A stretch of 64,000 nucleotides of DNA, from the NCBI GenBank assembly GCA_021399435.1, contig JAJTUP010000053.1, forward strand, positions 1 through 64,000. Reading direction: 5' to 3'. The translations under genes and the position numbers were made by a program. The DNA comes from Diaporthe sp. PMI_573 (taxonomy: Eukaryota; Ascomycota; Sordariomycetes; Diaporthales; Diaporthaceae). A model generated the notes under the pieces. The model was not told the origin of the DNA. It made no database searches and saw nothing but the letters and a program-made list of their open reading frames with translations. This document shows, piece by piece, positions 33,525 through 45,900 of the stretch (the stretch's first letter is position 1; every line of letters begins with the position of its first letter).

Positions 33525-36500
33525 TTCGGAGGGTGTATTTGCTTCTGGGGCTAGATGCCTATACGCGACAGTGACGTGATGGTCAGTAAAGGAGTCGGCG
33601 AGGCGGGTGTAGGTCGGCGATGTTACTCGTGTGCATATGCAGAAGAAGGAAGCAGTATGGAAGGTAAGAGGTAGAGCGAGGGCGCAGACAACGAGGCAGC
33701 AAAGTAGGTAGACAATGGGCCAGTGGCCGAGTGACGGAGCGAGTGGGTGAGTCACTTACCTGGTGTCAGCGAGCAAATGCGGCTTTGGTGTTGGTGTGCA
33801 GTTGACCCAGGTTCAGACAAAGAACGATGGGACCAAAAGGGGCTGGCTCGTGTTGGCAGGCTGGCAAGGCTGACGCGACTATTTCACTGTGACAGGAAAT
33901 GACACACTCTTTTGCAAAATTGCTTTGTTGATTCCGTGTTGTGGTTGTTGATGGGAGAGGAGAGGAGGAGGGAGGGCGCGGATCCTGGCCATGGCCGATA
34001 GATAGATGATAATAATACCCAGGCCCCCGGGCCTGACCAACCCCTTTGCGGCAGGGTGGGAGATGTGGTTGCCACTGCCGTGCTGTGTGCGTCAAAGGCG
34101 AGTGGTGTTCTCTTCGGACGGGCCATGGCGCTCTGGCTCTGGCTCTGGCGCTGGCGCCGGGCTGCTAGGCTTGCCTGTGCTTCCCGGCGCTGGGCTTTCA
34201 TCACCCTCTCGCGCGTTCAGGCCAGGCAGGGCCCGGTAATGGCAGGGGAACAAAGAAGCCACATGTATCCTGGATGTACCTGCCATCCCTGCCGATACAT
34301 GCCGTCCGACCGGGGGTGCATCAAGATATGTGCTGCACGTAATACCACAATACCCTACCCTACTCTACCGCAACAAGGCAGGCCGCAGTCTGGACGCATC
34401 CCGTTTTAGAGGCAGGCCACACGGTCGCATACGGCCAGCGAAGCTGCGACCATTTCCTGCTGCTGCTGAGTGTTCCCCGTGCTATTTCGGAGTGAGGAGG
34501 AGAGGAGGCATGGACAAGGGCGTGGCTCTAGTAATCTCTCTCTCCTCCTTCCCATCCAGCCATCCTGGCCCCCTCCTTCGTGTGGTCAGGGAGACCGAAC
34601 ATTCTGGCACGTCGGTCATCAAGAAAAGCCGCGGCTGAACCATTTGCGAGACGCTACGATACACACACAGCCTGGCTGAATCGCATTCGATTTCAATTTG
34701 AGTGTCAAATTCAAATCCAGGTTCCATGACTTGTTTGTGCTCGCCGTCTAGGGTTTGCTGCCCTGATGGATATGAAGGTTTCCGGCGATGGGGGCCATGA
34801 TGATCCACATCAAGCAAGCGGCGCCCACACAATCAGACAATCAGCCCGGTCACCGACTTCTCTGACGCCTGTTGCCCGGGTGGCTTATGGAGACAGAGGA
34901 GCAAACACAAAGGTAAAGGAGCAGTTTGGAATCCACTTGCCCCCTTCCCCGGCTTGTCCCCGGCTGCCGGTGGGACCTGGGAATGGGAGCGGAAGCGGCC
35001 TTGTCTGATGACAGATAGCATCAGCCTACACCTTAACCGTGGTCAACGAGTCGCGTGTTTGACGGCGATACCTGCCAGCGCTTGTGTGCGTACACAGTAA
35101 GTAAGCCTGGGGGTCTGGAAATTGGAAGACCTCGGGAGTTTCGAAGTCGGTCTGTGATGCCTCACAAGGTGAAACCCATTGTCTGGTGCAATGCGAGCGA
35201 TCTGGCATTGTAGTGCCAAGTGTGGAAATACGATCGCCGGCTCCAAGAATCGAGCATCAATCATCCAGGGCTGGCGTTGTTAGGGTTTGCTATGGCATTA
35301 CTGCTGATGCGTGCTGATGGACATGGTTGATGAAGATGACCACCCTCGCTGAACGGCATTTCCGTTTCCGCTTCCGTCATGATCGGCCAGCCCGTCGTCT
35401 CTGCATTCCCTGTCTCTCGCGTGGTGACATTGAGGGGGGGGGGATCTGGCATGTGGAGTGGATGGGTGGGTGACAAGTGTCCAACGCCTTGCTTTTCCAA
35501 TGTCCAACATTTCCTGACATCGGGAGATGGTGGTGTTGATCCAGTCAGGTCAATTATTCAGTCTGGGCTGTCTGTCATTGTGCAGCCGGCAGGACCAGAC
35601 AGCCCTGGGGTCATCCCCGCGTGCTCGATGCAGCCTGCGTCAAGACCCGAGGCGTCTTGGCCCAGCTCCCTCCTCCTGGGCTTGCTCCATCCACGTCACC
35701 CCCCCATCGGATCGCGCGGCTGGAGTGTCTCTATCCTCGTCTCGTCTCGTCAGCTACCACAGTCCAGTATATCCTCTGCCAAACTGCTAGTCTCGCCTGG
35801 ATCGGCGCCAGGCTCCCGGGTTGCGAGGTCCCGCCGAAACACGGCGACATTCGCGAGCCCGGAATGGCTGCTGCATTGATTGCCCATGGCACATGTTGGC
35901 CGGACCAGGGGAAGATAAGAGAGAGACCGTACCATATTCCCACAGCACAGCAGAGCACAGCAGAGCAGAGCAGAGCAGAGCACTCGCCCGCCGATCTAGT
36001 CTATCTAATTTCCATGTCTGTTTCACGAGTCGAGCCGGGACGCACCGCGACCCCGTCCACCAGGTCCAACGGACTGGCTACTTTGTCCGTCGCCAGCCAG
36101 CCAAACGATTGTGCGCGTGCACAACGTCAACTGACATCGTGTTGCCTGTCTTGGCCGACTGGCTCCTCCAACATGTCTAGCCCCGACTTTGTTGAGCCCA
36201 CCAACACCACACACCAAAACCTCTCCCACACCACCCTCTTATCACGTTGGACCCGGCGCCACCTCTGATTGGACCTCGCCCACCAAACCCAACATGGCGC
36301 CACTGCTCCGACTCTCAAAGTACCCACCTCGTACCTCTGGCCTCCCGGCTCCTCCATCGTGACCCCAGACTTTCCCTGATTGTGCGGTTCCATCGCAGAT
36401 TGAGGGGCGTTCCCACAACAAGTATCAAGTAAATATCGTGTAATTCTCTTGTCGCTCCGGTATTTTGAGTTTGTGCGCTGCGCGTGCAGCGGGCAAGTCA

Positions 36501-38289
36501 TCCACGCCCATCACCCCACGTTTCGTGATACTGCAGCGAGGCAAGGGGAGGGCCACGACAAGACGGGCAGCCCAAGACCAAGGCAGGCCATGTCATGTGA
36601 GAAACAAGCCACCAAAATGTTCTCTGCTGTTCTGATGTGTCACATGAGATACATGGCACAAAAGGTCTCGGTATAACCGCGGCGTGTGCGTCTAATTCCT
36701 GAGGATACGGAAAACAAGCCCTAATCTCTTGAGATCTGCGTAGCCTCCAGATAAGCCACCCAATATATGACGGCGTGCCTAAAATATGGTACTGTTGGCG
36801 TCAAAGGACGGTGATAGATCTTGGAGGCGCAGGCCAAACGAGCTCTCGCACTTGGAGACCTGCTTCAATCATTACTTCTGCATCTAATAGTGCATCCTCC
36901 ATGTCGCCCTGGCACTTATGTCTTACACTATGACTGAGATGTCGCGAAACATCTTGTCACAGACTATGTCCTCCGTGAGAACCCGAGGTCCACAATATTC
37001 AAAGTGCTCGGTGTCCCCGCCAGACCTACCCTCGAAAGCCCTCTTGCCTCTCGAGCCTTGAGCCATCACGGCAATAAGTTACCTCTTCTTAGACATGAGT
37101 ACCGGAAGCACTCCCGCACTGTGGGACGGCCAGCGTCTCGCACCTCAGGTTGGACACCCAGAGAAGGTACGGACAAATGGTCTCAGTGAACATCTCTGCC
37201 GTCAGATTCCAGCATACGCTACCTTATAGCAGCACGTCGTAGCCGACCATGTCCGCAGTGGTGCAGTCAAGGGATCGCGGCCTTCCAAGTGTGTCTTGGG
37301 TATCGCCGTGATGGCAACTAGGTGACCTCTCAAGTATTCAACACATACAAGACTTGCGTATTGGTTCGTTTATGCAGCCTACGGTCACCTACCTGAGTTA
37401 AGTGTGATTTCGGACACAATTTGAGTCCTTGAGACTTGCGTGCGATTCTCACTTCAAACCGTTGGCACTCTTTTCGAATACCTGCCGAGATACAATCCTA
37501 AGATGACGTTGGCAAATGTTCCGAACGTCTTTCGGTAGAGATCATGCTCCTCGTGCTAGCCAGTCCCTGGTCAGCTACAAGAGCATAACAGAGCGATTGA
37601 TTCCATGTTGAATTAACTTGGGGCTATCACATTGAATCTACAATCTCTGGGTTACAGTGGAAATTGCATTCGACGACTGATGGACAGCGTCGATATGCGC
37701 CTCTGCAATAAAACAACTGATGCATGTTCATCAACAGATTCTGTGGACCTCTTTTGGAAACCAAAATGAAATGTGTTGTAAACCCTCCACTCAAACTAAA
37801 TGTGGTCCAAGGGAAGTTCTGGAGAATTGTCCAACATACAGACCACCTTTGACCTGGTATTAATTGGTACAAACGCTAGGTCGTCCTGCTTGGAGAATTA
37901 TTGCCATTTTCTATTGGGATAGTCAAGACCTAGCTAGCAAGGCCGGACTACATTCCCTTCTCGGAGGGCTGCGCGCCATTTCTGTACCCGGTTCACTGGG
38001 GCGGCTGCTGTAGACACATCGAGTCTACAATTATCAGGAGCTTGGAGATAAAGAGACTCTCGCTCAAAATACGGCAACAGTTGATAGCAACAGAGATTGG
38101 GTCTCGGTATAGAACCGCACATGTTGATGATTGCTGTCAGGTTGAGCAAGCTCGCGGATTATAGTGGTGAGCTTTTTGCAGGCCTCTGGGCCATAAGAGT
38201 GACTGAGCAACCAAATACACAGCGCCTGCCTGTGAATACTCATTCGGGTATTTAGCTGAAGGGGACCCTCTAATTACGGGACCTCTGGC
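33525..38289. other. gene-poor region upstream of stb3
   Basis: 4.8 kb without a supported gene. The first few hundred bases hold the stb3 leader and its likely leader intron. A degenerate CAGAGCA repeat lies at 35941-35982. From about 36650 the base composition becomes more AT-rich than the flanks. Between 36950 and 37300 the minus strand has short broken frames that look like decayed coding sequence, but I cannot name a family. Confidence 0.5.
35941..35982. repeat. degenerate CACAG/CAGAG pentamer repeat
   Basis: About eight tandem copies of CACAG and CAGAG units in a non-coding stretch. Confidence 0.8.
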
Positions 38290-39880
38290 TCATCCAGCCA
38301 GGGGAACCCCCAGGCTTTCTCTTCGTGCAAACAGCCAGGCTTTAGCATCCTCCTTTCCGCAATCCTGGTGGTCAAATCCAAATATGAGCAGGTCGTCAAT
38401 GGCCGTCTTGATAAACTTTCCTCCTTTCTGAATGCCGAAGAGGGATTTGATCTCATTTCCGTCAAGAACCGGTTTAGCCGACTGAGCGTACTCCAGACCC
38501 TGCTGCTTGACGAACCCGACAAATCGAGTGTATCTAGCTAGCTGAGAGTCCTCATGGCTGCTGGAAACCTCGGGCTCGTATACTTTGCTCGCCAGGAGAG
38601 CATATAGTATTTGGGCCTCCCAGTTTGGACCCCAGCTCCGGATTCGCATTCCTACCAGGCTTCTAGGAGTCGATGGCTCATGATTTAGGAGATCGCATGT
38701 AGCATTTATACTGTCCATATTCCTTAAACATATTTCCAAGAGTTCTGACAGCCTTCTGGTGAGCTTGATGGAATTTGTTGCATCCTGTACGGCTTGTCGG
38801 ATGTAGTCATGTCGAAGTGCAGCGATAGGAGAGTAGATAGCCAAGTACCACATGTCTATCACAGGAATTTTTGTCTGTACAAACTCTCCTAGGTCATCAG
38901 CGCCATATAACAGTGCGACTAATAGGTTGATCGCCCGCGACCATGTCGTAGGCCAAATGTTTCCTCGTTGGTCGACATCGGGAAGCCTGGCTCTCAGGAT
39001 GGAACACAATTTGGAGGTACGACCGATGAATATGGTCTTGTACAGGTTGGCGCGGAGGATCAAGCCAAGTCCACGCTCGGGATGCGAACTTGCCACCATT
39101 TTCCCAATCTCGATGCCAGAATCTCTCCCGTTTCACTTTGTGGTCCATCTCAATGTGGATTTCTTCATTCTCCATCCATCTGAAGGTATCATCTTCCACC
39201 GGATAACCCAGTTTGCTACTCATGCGCACGAGGCGAAGCACCCGCAGCGCATCGTCCAGAAAGGTTTGACGTGGATTTGAGAGGTGTTCGTATGATCCGA
39301 TTGACTAGAAGATCAGCGAGGCCTGTTCCAGCGAAGTCCTCGACTTTTTGAGACTCCAAATTGTAAAACAGGGTATTCACAGTTGCATCCCGACGACTCG
39401 CATCTTCCTTGGCGGTGCCAAACTGCATACTGGGGGTGCGGCTACTTTCATCGTAGTAGACCTCTTTTCAAAGGTTGACCAGGTCTATGTCCAGGCCAAA
39501 CAGCATCCCGACCGCTGTCTGGAGGCTCCTAGATTTCGCCTCGTCTGCAGAAGTGGAGTTGAAGCTCGAAGACCTTGTGTATGGGATGCCAAGCTGTTCA
39601 GCTCGATTACGGTAGCGGTCGTCATTTGCTTCCAGGTAGGAGGTAAGGGCGTCCCCAAAAGCCTTGCCAGTCATACCGGACAAGGCAACGTCAATGTCGC
39701 AACTAACACCTCCGAGGAGACGATCTCTCACCCATCCACCAACAATCCACATATCGAGGTGCGAGACATCGTATACATGAGACTCGAGTATATCATTTTT
39801 GCAATCCAACAGGACCTCTCGTAATAGTATCTCTTCCGGAAGCAGAGTTGTCTTTTGCCAGTGGAGATTACTTTTCTCGC
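38290..39880 (-). pseudogene. broken CCA tRNA nucleotidyltransferase copy
   Basis: Nearly full-length homologue of the enzyme that adds CCA to tRNA 3' ends, disabled in at least three places. Visible family blocks in order on the minus strand: GGWVRDRLLGG with DIDVALSGMTG (catalytic carboxylates), FGLDIDLVNL, FGTAKEDASRRDATVN, ALRVLRLVRMSSKLGY, and a helical C-terminal part ending in a stop at 38290. A TGA at 39470-39468 stands where the family has Arg, a CGA-to-TGA change. A one-base insertion at about 39271-39282 shifts the frame before the ALRVLRL block. A second at about 39111-39125 shifts it after KRERF. No intron explains these. The upstream limit is uncertain. The essential functional gene must lie elsewhere, so this is a second copy. 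Confidence 0.85.
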
Positions 39881-41465
39881 CCTCATCAGCTATTGAAAGT
39901 CAGCCCATGCTGCCATCCTGGGACACGTTCTCTTTGAAATGCGTGGGTAAGCCTGCCTGACAAAGATCGAGTTCGAGCTCTCGGCTTCTTGTATTGAGAC
40001 TCTATCTGTGCTCGATGAAGGATGGTCACAATACAAGCAACTCAGGGGTCTCACGGAGAGAATGATGAGCGCCCATCCCCTGAATTTCAGAACTAGAGTC
40101 TATGAGACCATATCATATGATGAGCCGTGGCTTCACTTCCATTTTTTTTTAGCGAGATTTTGAAGAGTAGCAACAAGTTGCATTCTATCCGGAGACACGG
40201 CGGTGACAGAACGCCTTAGTTTCTGAGCGGAGGTTGCTCTTCGATGTCGCCGATGACTCATCACGCAGGGTCGCCTCCCAGACGGTTGGTCGTCGCCTGG
40301 GAACTCGGGTCAAGATTCCGAGGAAGGATGTAACCTCATATGATTATTCTGGTTCTAGCAGAAGCGGTCCATCTGCCAACTTTCTCAGTCTGGTACCGCC
40401 TTGTCTACCATTTAGGGAACAACAAAGTACCTAAGCAATTGGAAGTGTAAGTCCACCCATAGCCTTCGACGCTACCCACATACAAGCAGGCAAGTTCGAA
40501 TACCAGAAAAGTCCATCTGACCAGATTACGGAGCGCCGGAGGGCTTTGAACGCGTGTGACAATGTTGCCAAGGCAAGTCTCCTAGATATAGCCTTGACAA
40601 GCACCCAGCACGAAACTCATGAAAGATGACTTCCAGACTATGCGACAATTGGAATGCAGTAAATGGCCCTCTGGATAGGTGCGAAAGCAACAGCTCTCCT
40701 TCAAGCCAACAGGATGAATCTACAGCAGCTACTATCTAGCAAGACAAACACGCACATCGCCAAGGACTCTGGGACATTTGTGATGAGTGACTGAAAACGC
40801 AATCATCGCGTTAAAAAGCTTACTTTTGATGCACCCTAGCCCCCCAGATCCCCGCAATTTGATGTGGCAGGACAGTGGAACCCGCGTTATCATCCCAGAA
40901 AACAGCCTTCCATTCTCGGCTCACGCCTTCCAATGCGGTAGAATAAATTTTAGTATATACAATATACCCAAGGTAACGCCGCTTGAACACGGCTGTCACA
41001 GTTTTGGACAAATTCGCCGTCTGTTTCGGCGTCGTTTGGAGTGCCCACAGACGCGCGCGCGCCGGGTCGTGGGCTCAGAAAGGTAAGTTGCAAATTTCGC
41101 GGGTTCCTTGCGGTCGTGACCTGATATGCGTAATGAACCGTCCCACCGTTATATGCAGCGCGTTTCCCGGGGGTATCGAAGAAAAACAAAAACTTTTTGT
41201 CCGCCCGATGATCTTTTTTTAAAATATGTCATGTGACTCGTCCACACCATTAAGGCACTTCGCGGTGTTTTGCCACGCCAGCCATGTCTTGAAGTCAAAT
41301 TTTGAAATAGAAACTGGCGTGGTTTAGCCCCTTTCGCCTCATTGACTCCCTAATCACCAGACCTCTGCTCCAGAGGTGGGTGTACTAGAAAAATTTGGTC
41401 ATGATGCGTCAGGCAAGGTAAAATTCGGCGCGATGAATTATTCTCCGTAGACAAGAGATCTCGAC
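39881..41465. other. AT-richer intergenic region
   Basis: 1.6 kb between the CCA pseudogene and the 3' end of the bZIP gene. Short A/T tracts near 40142-40150 and 41213-41224. No supported gene. Confidence 0.55.
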
Positions 41466-42913
41466 TCATCTCATATTGCTCGTGTCGAAGGAAAACGACG
41501 ACGGGAAAGCCATGCTAGCACTCAAGCCGAAAGGGTCCCAATCGATCGAAGGGTCCAATAGTTGCGTCATAGAGAGTCCATGTTGATGCCCCTGCGGATG
41601 CCCTGTTGCAGCGTTCGGCTCCATTGGCCCAGTTGTTGTAGGGCTCATAGCTTGGTGCTGTTGAGCGGCGGCAGCAGCAGCAGCATAACCAGCACCAGGA
41701 TATGGGCCTGGTCCAGAGGGTGTTTCTGGTGCGTCGCCACCCTCGTCCATCATATCGGCTGCGGCGTCATATTCTTGTTCTAAGATTCTGTCAGCACTTG
41801 GCACAAGTACGAGACCTGACGCACAAAGACCATAGGATGAGGTTAAAAGTTCGAGACGTTGTCAACTTACCGAGTTGCTCAATATGATTTTGATATGCCG
41901 GTGTCTGGTAGAATGGTGCATTGCTGACAGCCGGCGCCCCCATCCTACCGGCATGCGAGCCCTGTCCCGAGTGTTGACCCATGCCTCCCTGCATGGGCGG
42001 CATCATTCGTGACGGACCAGGCATATGGCCCATTGGCTGCTTCATCCCAGCGGACGGCATCCCAGGCCGCATGCCTCCTGGGCCCACGTTCTCGGACGAC
42101 GCAGGCGAAGCTCCAAAACCCTCGGTTGTTGTAGGAGATGCCGCATGTGATGAAGGCGTGGGCCGAGATTTGGGAGATCCCGCCGGAGGATTGGCCCCAT
42201 GTATTGGAGGTAGTTGACTGTAACCAGGCTCCAGCTTCGGGGCGATGCTGGAGGTCGACCTCCGAGAATGGTGTCTATTGAGCAGCGTCCTTGATATTGG
42301 CGGCGGCTGAATTATGTTCTGGGGCATATGAGTCGGGCCGAAATTGGGACTGCCATGCTTGGCCTGCAGCTCAGCTTGGACATCGATGCCCTTCTCGAGG
42401 AGTATGCGCTCGAGCAGTGAGTTCTTATATCTCAGCATCAGACATTCGTCCGCGGCGGTACGATGAGCAGCATTCAGATTAGCCAGAGTCTGCTCCTGGA
42501 CACTGATAGTCTGCTCAAGCTGCTTGATGTACTCGGTTCGCCGCTCGCGGAAAGCTGCCTGAGCCTGGCGGTTGCGTTGCTTCCGCTCCTCTGTGGTCGC
42601 ATAGATCTAGAGCACCGTCAATATCCCGTCACCAACCCCAGCGCAATGTAAGGCCGGTCAAGATGCCTCGCAGATTCACTCGCGAAGACAACCCTGACGA
42701 GACTGGGGAGCCCAGTGGATATTCACATACCGGCTTGCGGCCTCCCTTCCGCTTGGGCGCCTGTCCCTCCGGGGTGGGAACGGCCGGGCCCTGCTCGCCC
42801 GAGTCTACCGGCTCTCCGTCTCCCTCGGGGCTCGAGCCCAATGGGGACTCTTCACTGTCCTGTTTGATAGGTTCTTTCTTGTTGTTATCATCAGAAGTCT
42901 TGTCTGTTGCCAT
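41466..42913 (-). CDS. bZIP transcription factor
   Basis: Nuclear basic leucine-zipper regulator. Three exons: 42913-42731, 42606-41871 and 41779-41466, giving 410 aa. Residues 1-60 are acidic and disordered and end in KRKGGRKP. The basic region RNRQAQAAFRERRTEYIKQL (about 72-91) is AP-1-like, with the QAAFR signature typical of fungal bZIPs, and runs into a coiled coil ending in the unusual block ECLMLRYKNSLLERILLEKG. The C-terminal half is Pro/Gly/Met-rich, with an Ala run (GYAAAAAAAQQH) and a closing segment LLDPSIDWDPFGLSASMAFP. Intron 1 splits the protein just before the basic region, a common position. I do not assign a subfamily name. It has a very long upstream space. Confidence 0.9.
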
Positions 42914-45900
42914 ACCCCTGACGGGTAGTGGAGACGATTGCCGCGAAGGGGCGGCAAACGCCTCAGTCCTCACGAAGGAGATAGAGTCCACCGACGGGCG
43001 TGACTGGGTCCGGTAAGCGAACCGCTGATAGCAGGTTGGTAATTACAACTGCTAAGGTTCTGCCGAGCAGGGGCGAGACGAGCCTCGAGGCCGGTCTACC
43101 AACAGCCTGGAACAAGGTGGTGGGCTGACAGCTGACAGTCCACTGGGCTCGACCGAACACGGCAGGCCGTTATCTATCTCCAGGGCCTTGGAGGGTGCCG
43201 GTAGAGATAGAGATAGGGCTGGCGGTGTAGTGTTCCGCAGGCAGATGTCAAAAGCTGGGGTAAGAAAAGTCCCGATCAGCGATATGTCCGGGGAAGTTTC
43301 AGAGCAATCTGGGGGTGGCGCCAATCAGGGCATCAGGGCTTCTCGTAGGGCAGCTGCAGATCCGGCAGTCTGGGACCCTTTTGGTGGCACTCGTGCCTGA
43401 TTGACATCCAGGATAGGCTGGTCCTTACCGGGGATACAGGGAGATCAGACGGCTGCAGGATCAAAGCGTGGTCGCGGGGCAGCGTTTGACAGATTGTCGA
43501 GCTCAACTTTGGGCAGCCCAGAGATAAGGGAAATGACGGTGACAGGTCGTAGAGTTTGTGTGTGTAAAGAAAAGGCAGAAGGGCGAGGGTTTATACGTAA
43601 TTGAAATGGAACGTCGCAACACTTGTAGTGGGGGAAATCAACCACGGACCCGTGCCGTGGCGCCTGGGCCGACCAAGCTTCTGCCCTGCTGTGCCCTGCC
43701 CTGGTCTGACGGCGGCGGTCTTTGACCTTGACCTTGCTCCTCCGGGCAGCCGACCTCTAGCGTGCGACGAGGGCCCCTCACTGCGCGTGATGAGCCTTGT
43801 CTACGTCGACTGGTCCGCTGTGGGCCTGTCTTTAGGTAACGCGAATCGTTTTTGCAATGTTGCCCTGGTCCACACGCCCTGAGTCGAGAAAGGGTGTGGC
43901 AGGTATAAAAGTCGGGTTGAGCACCCTCTTCCGGGTGTTCCAGGAGGGGTCACTTCGATACCGGTGGCCGATGTGCCCTCGAACCCTTCGGGAGCTGGTC
44001 GCTGGACGCACGCGTGCACGCGCGATGCTGCTTTCGAGTGGTCGCAGGAACAGCGACCTTGTCCCGCCCCTCCAACTCTGGAACTTTTCCCCTCGAACTG
44101 GATCCCACCACGCAGCCCGGAAAAGACCAGTCTCGACCGTCGTGATGAATGATGATCGGTCTTAGCAGCAGTACCGGACAGGGCCGGGAAGGACTTGGCT
44201 GGGCACGACAGGCGGTGGTTGACCAGTCCCGCCTCCGCAACAGGTGACCTGGATCCTGACTTGGCAATCAATGAACCGTTGGCTCGACCGGACCCAGCAG
44301 CTGCAGGAGGTCGCGTTAGACTTTGGGGTCTGGTCTTGAGGCTGGTCGTCGGTTGCAACACTCTGAGGTCTGAATGTGACGGTTCCCTTGGACTTCCGAC
44401 GACTTGGGCGACTGAAAATGCCACGATGACGAGATATCTGGATGACACAGCGCGGTGGAAAAATTTGTCGAGACAGAACGAAACATCCAAGCAGGCGGAC
44501 AGAAGGCTCCCAAGACGAGGAAGTCGAGCGGAGCCGTCGCAAATTTTGGGGTGAGCGGGTATTTTAGTCATGAGATGGGTGGTACTTGTGCCAGAAGTCG
44601 CCTGCTCCCTAGAAAGCTGCCCTCTCCCTATTCCTGCAGACCTGCAAGGTTGACATCACCTGGATGTCTGCACCTGGCCAAAGCGCACAGCTCCGACACA
44701 CCTACCAATACGGCCTTGCTGCTATAGCAGGCAGTCAGGGGGGTCTGCCGTGGACAGCAGAGGTGCGGAAGTCGACCGAGAGCCGGCCAACGTCGATTCA
44801 AATTCGCACCTCCTTTCCATCATCGTGGCCTCGAATACCCTGGGTATGCCTACGGCGGAGAACCATCATCCCAAGCTAGGCGTCAGGGAAACCGCGCCTC
44901 CTGCGCAGAAGCTCATCCAGTGAGAAATGCTGTTCCTCAAGTGCATTCACATGCGATATGTCCCAAGCATGAGTGCATCTGCTTCGCATCTACGGATTGT
45001 TGGGCTCTAGCGGCGCGTCTTTCTAAGCAACGCGAGTTCCCTAGCAAGACTACCCACACAATGCATGCAGGCCAGTAGTCCCGACGGCAGGAACAAGGCG
45101 TAAAGTCGGGGCTTTGCTGCACCCCTGAGCTGAGGATCCATCTGGGGACTCAGCTCGCTCCTCCCCGCCCTCCCATGGACCCTCATCGAAAAAGTCCAGA
45201 CGCTACGGTGACAAAGTGATGCCAACGGCATTGCTCGTGCTGAGATTGGGCTGTGGATTCTTGCATTACACTGTAGTCTACTGTTCTGGCACGGTCGCGG
45301 CTTCTGACAGTAACGTCTCGCTCACGGGCGAAAGGGCCATGGCAAGCCAGCGAGGCAGCGAGATCATGCCCGGTCTGTGATGACATGTCGAACCACAAAA
45401 TGAAGCCACGGTCCAGTGATGGATCTACTGTGTACCTGGTGATTGCAGTTGCCAAGATCTGTCATCTCATTCATATCCCCGCTCGCGGTTCTCGACTGTC
45501 GATGATGATGATTTGCGCGAGTCGTGTCTCGCGCAGGTATGGGAGACTCTCGGCCCGGGTTGGGCCAAGCCGCAGGGACGACTTTGCTGGGTCTGCAGAC
45601 CATGTGTGTAAGCCACCAACTGTAACTCCCTAAGTTTAGTGCTTTACTCCGTCCCGAGTCCTGTGTATGTCCCGTGTCCTGCTCGCTGCGGCGGATGCGC
45701 GGTGAGGATGATGCTGCCCGCTGGTTGCGGACTTGGAATGGATGGCAGGTTACATGTGTGAGAGAAAGAACACGCTGTAAGTCGGAGATCTCCGGTGGGA
45801 AGTGATCTGAGGGCCGTCTTCGCAGGGTCGTTTTCTGGCCCTGGATAGACAATTGTAGACATGCCGTTCTGCTCGGTCATGGCGCGTCCTTTTTGACGCC

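Noticed and set aside
36950..37300. broken minus-strand frames resembling an enzyme gene
   Set aside because: Several stops and no motif I can name; kept only as a remark that the stretch may be decayed coding DNA.
43801..44571. 256-codon minus-strand frame with an ATG
   Set aside because: Length is slightly unusual for chance, but the composition is that of non-coding GC-rich DNA, with no domain, no splice context and no conserved-looking block.
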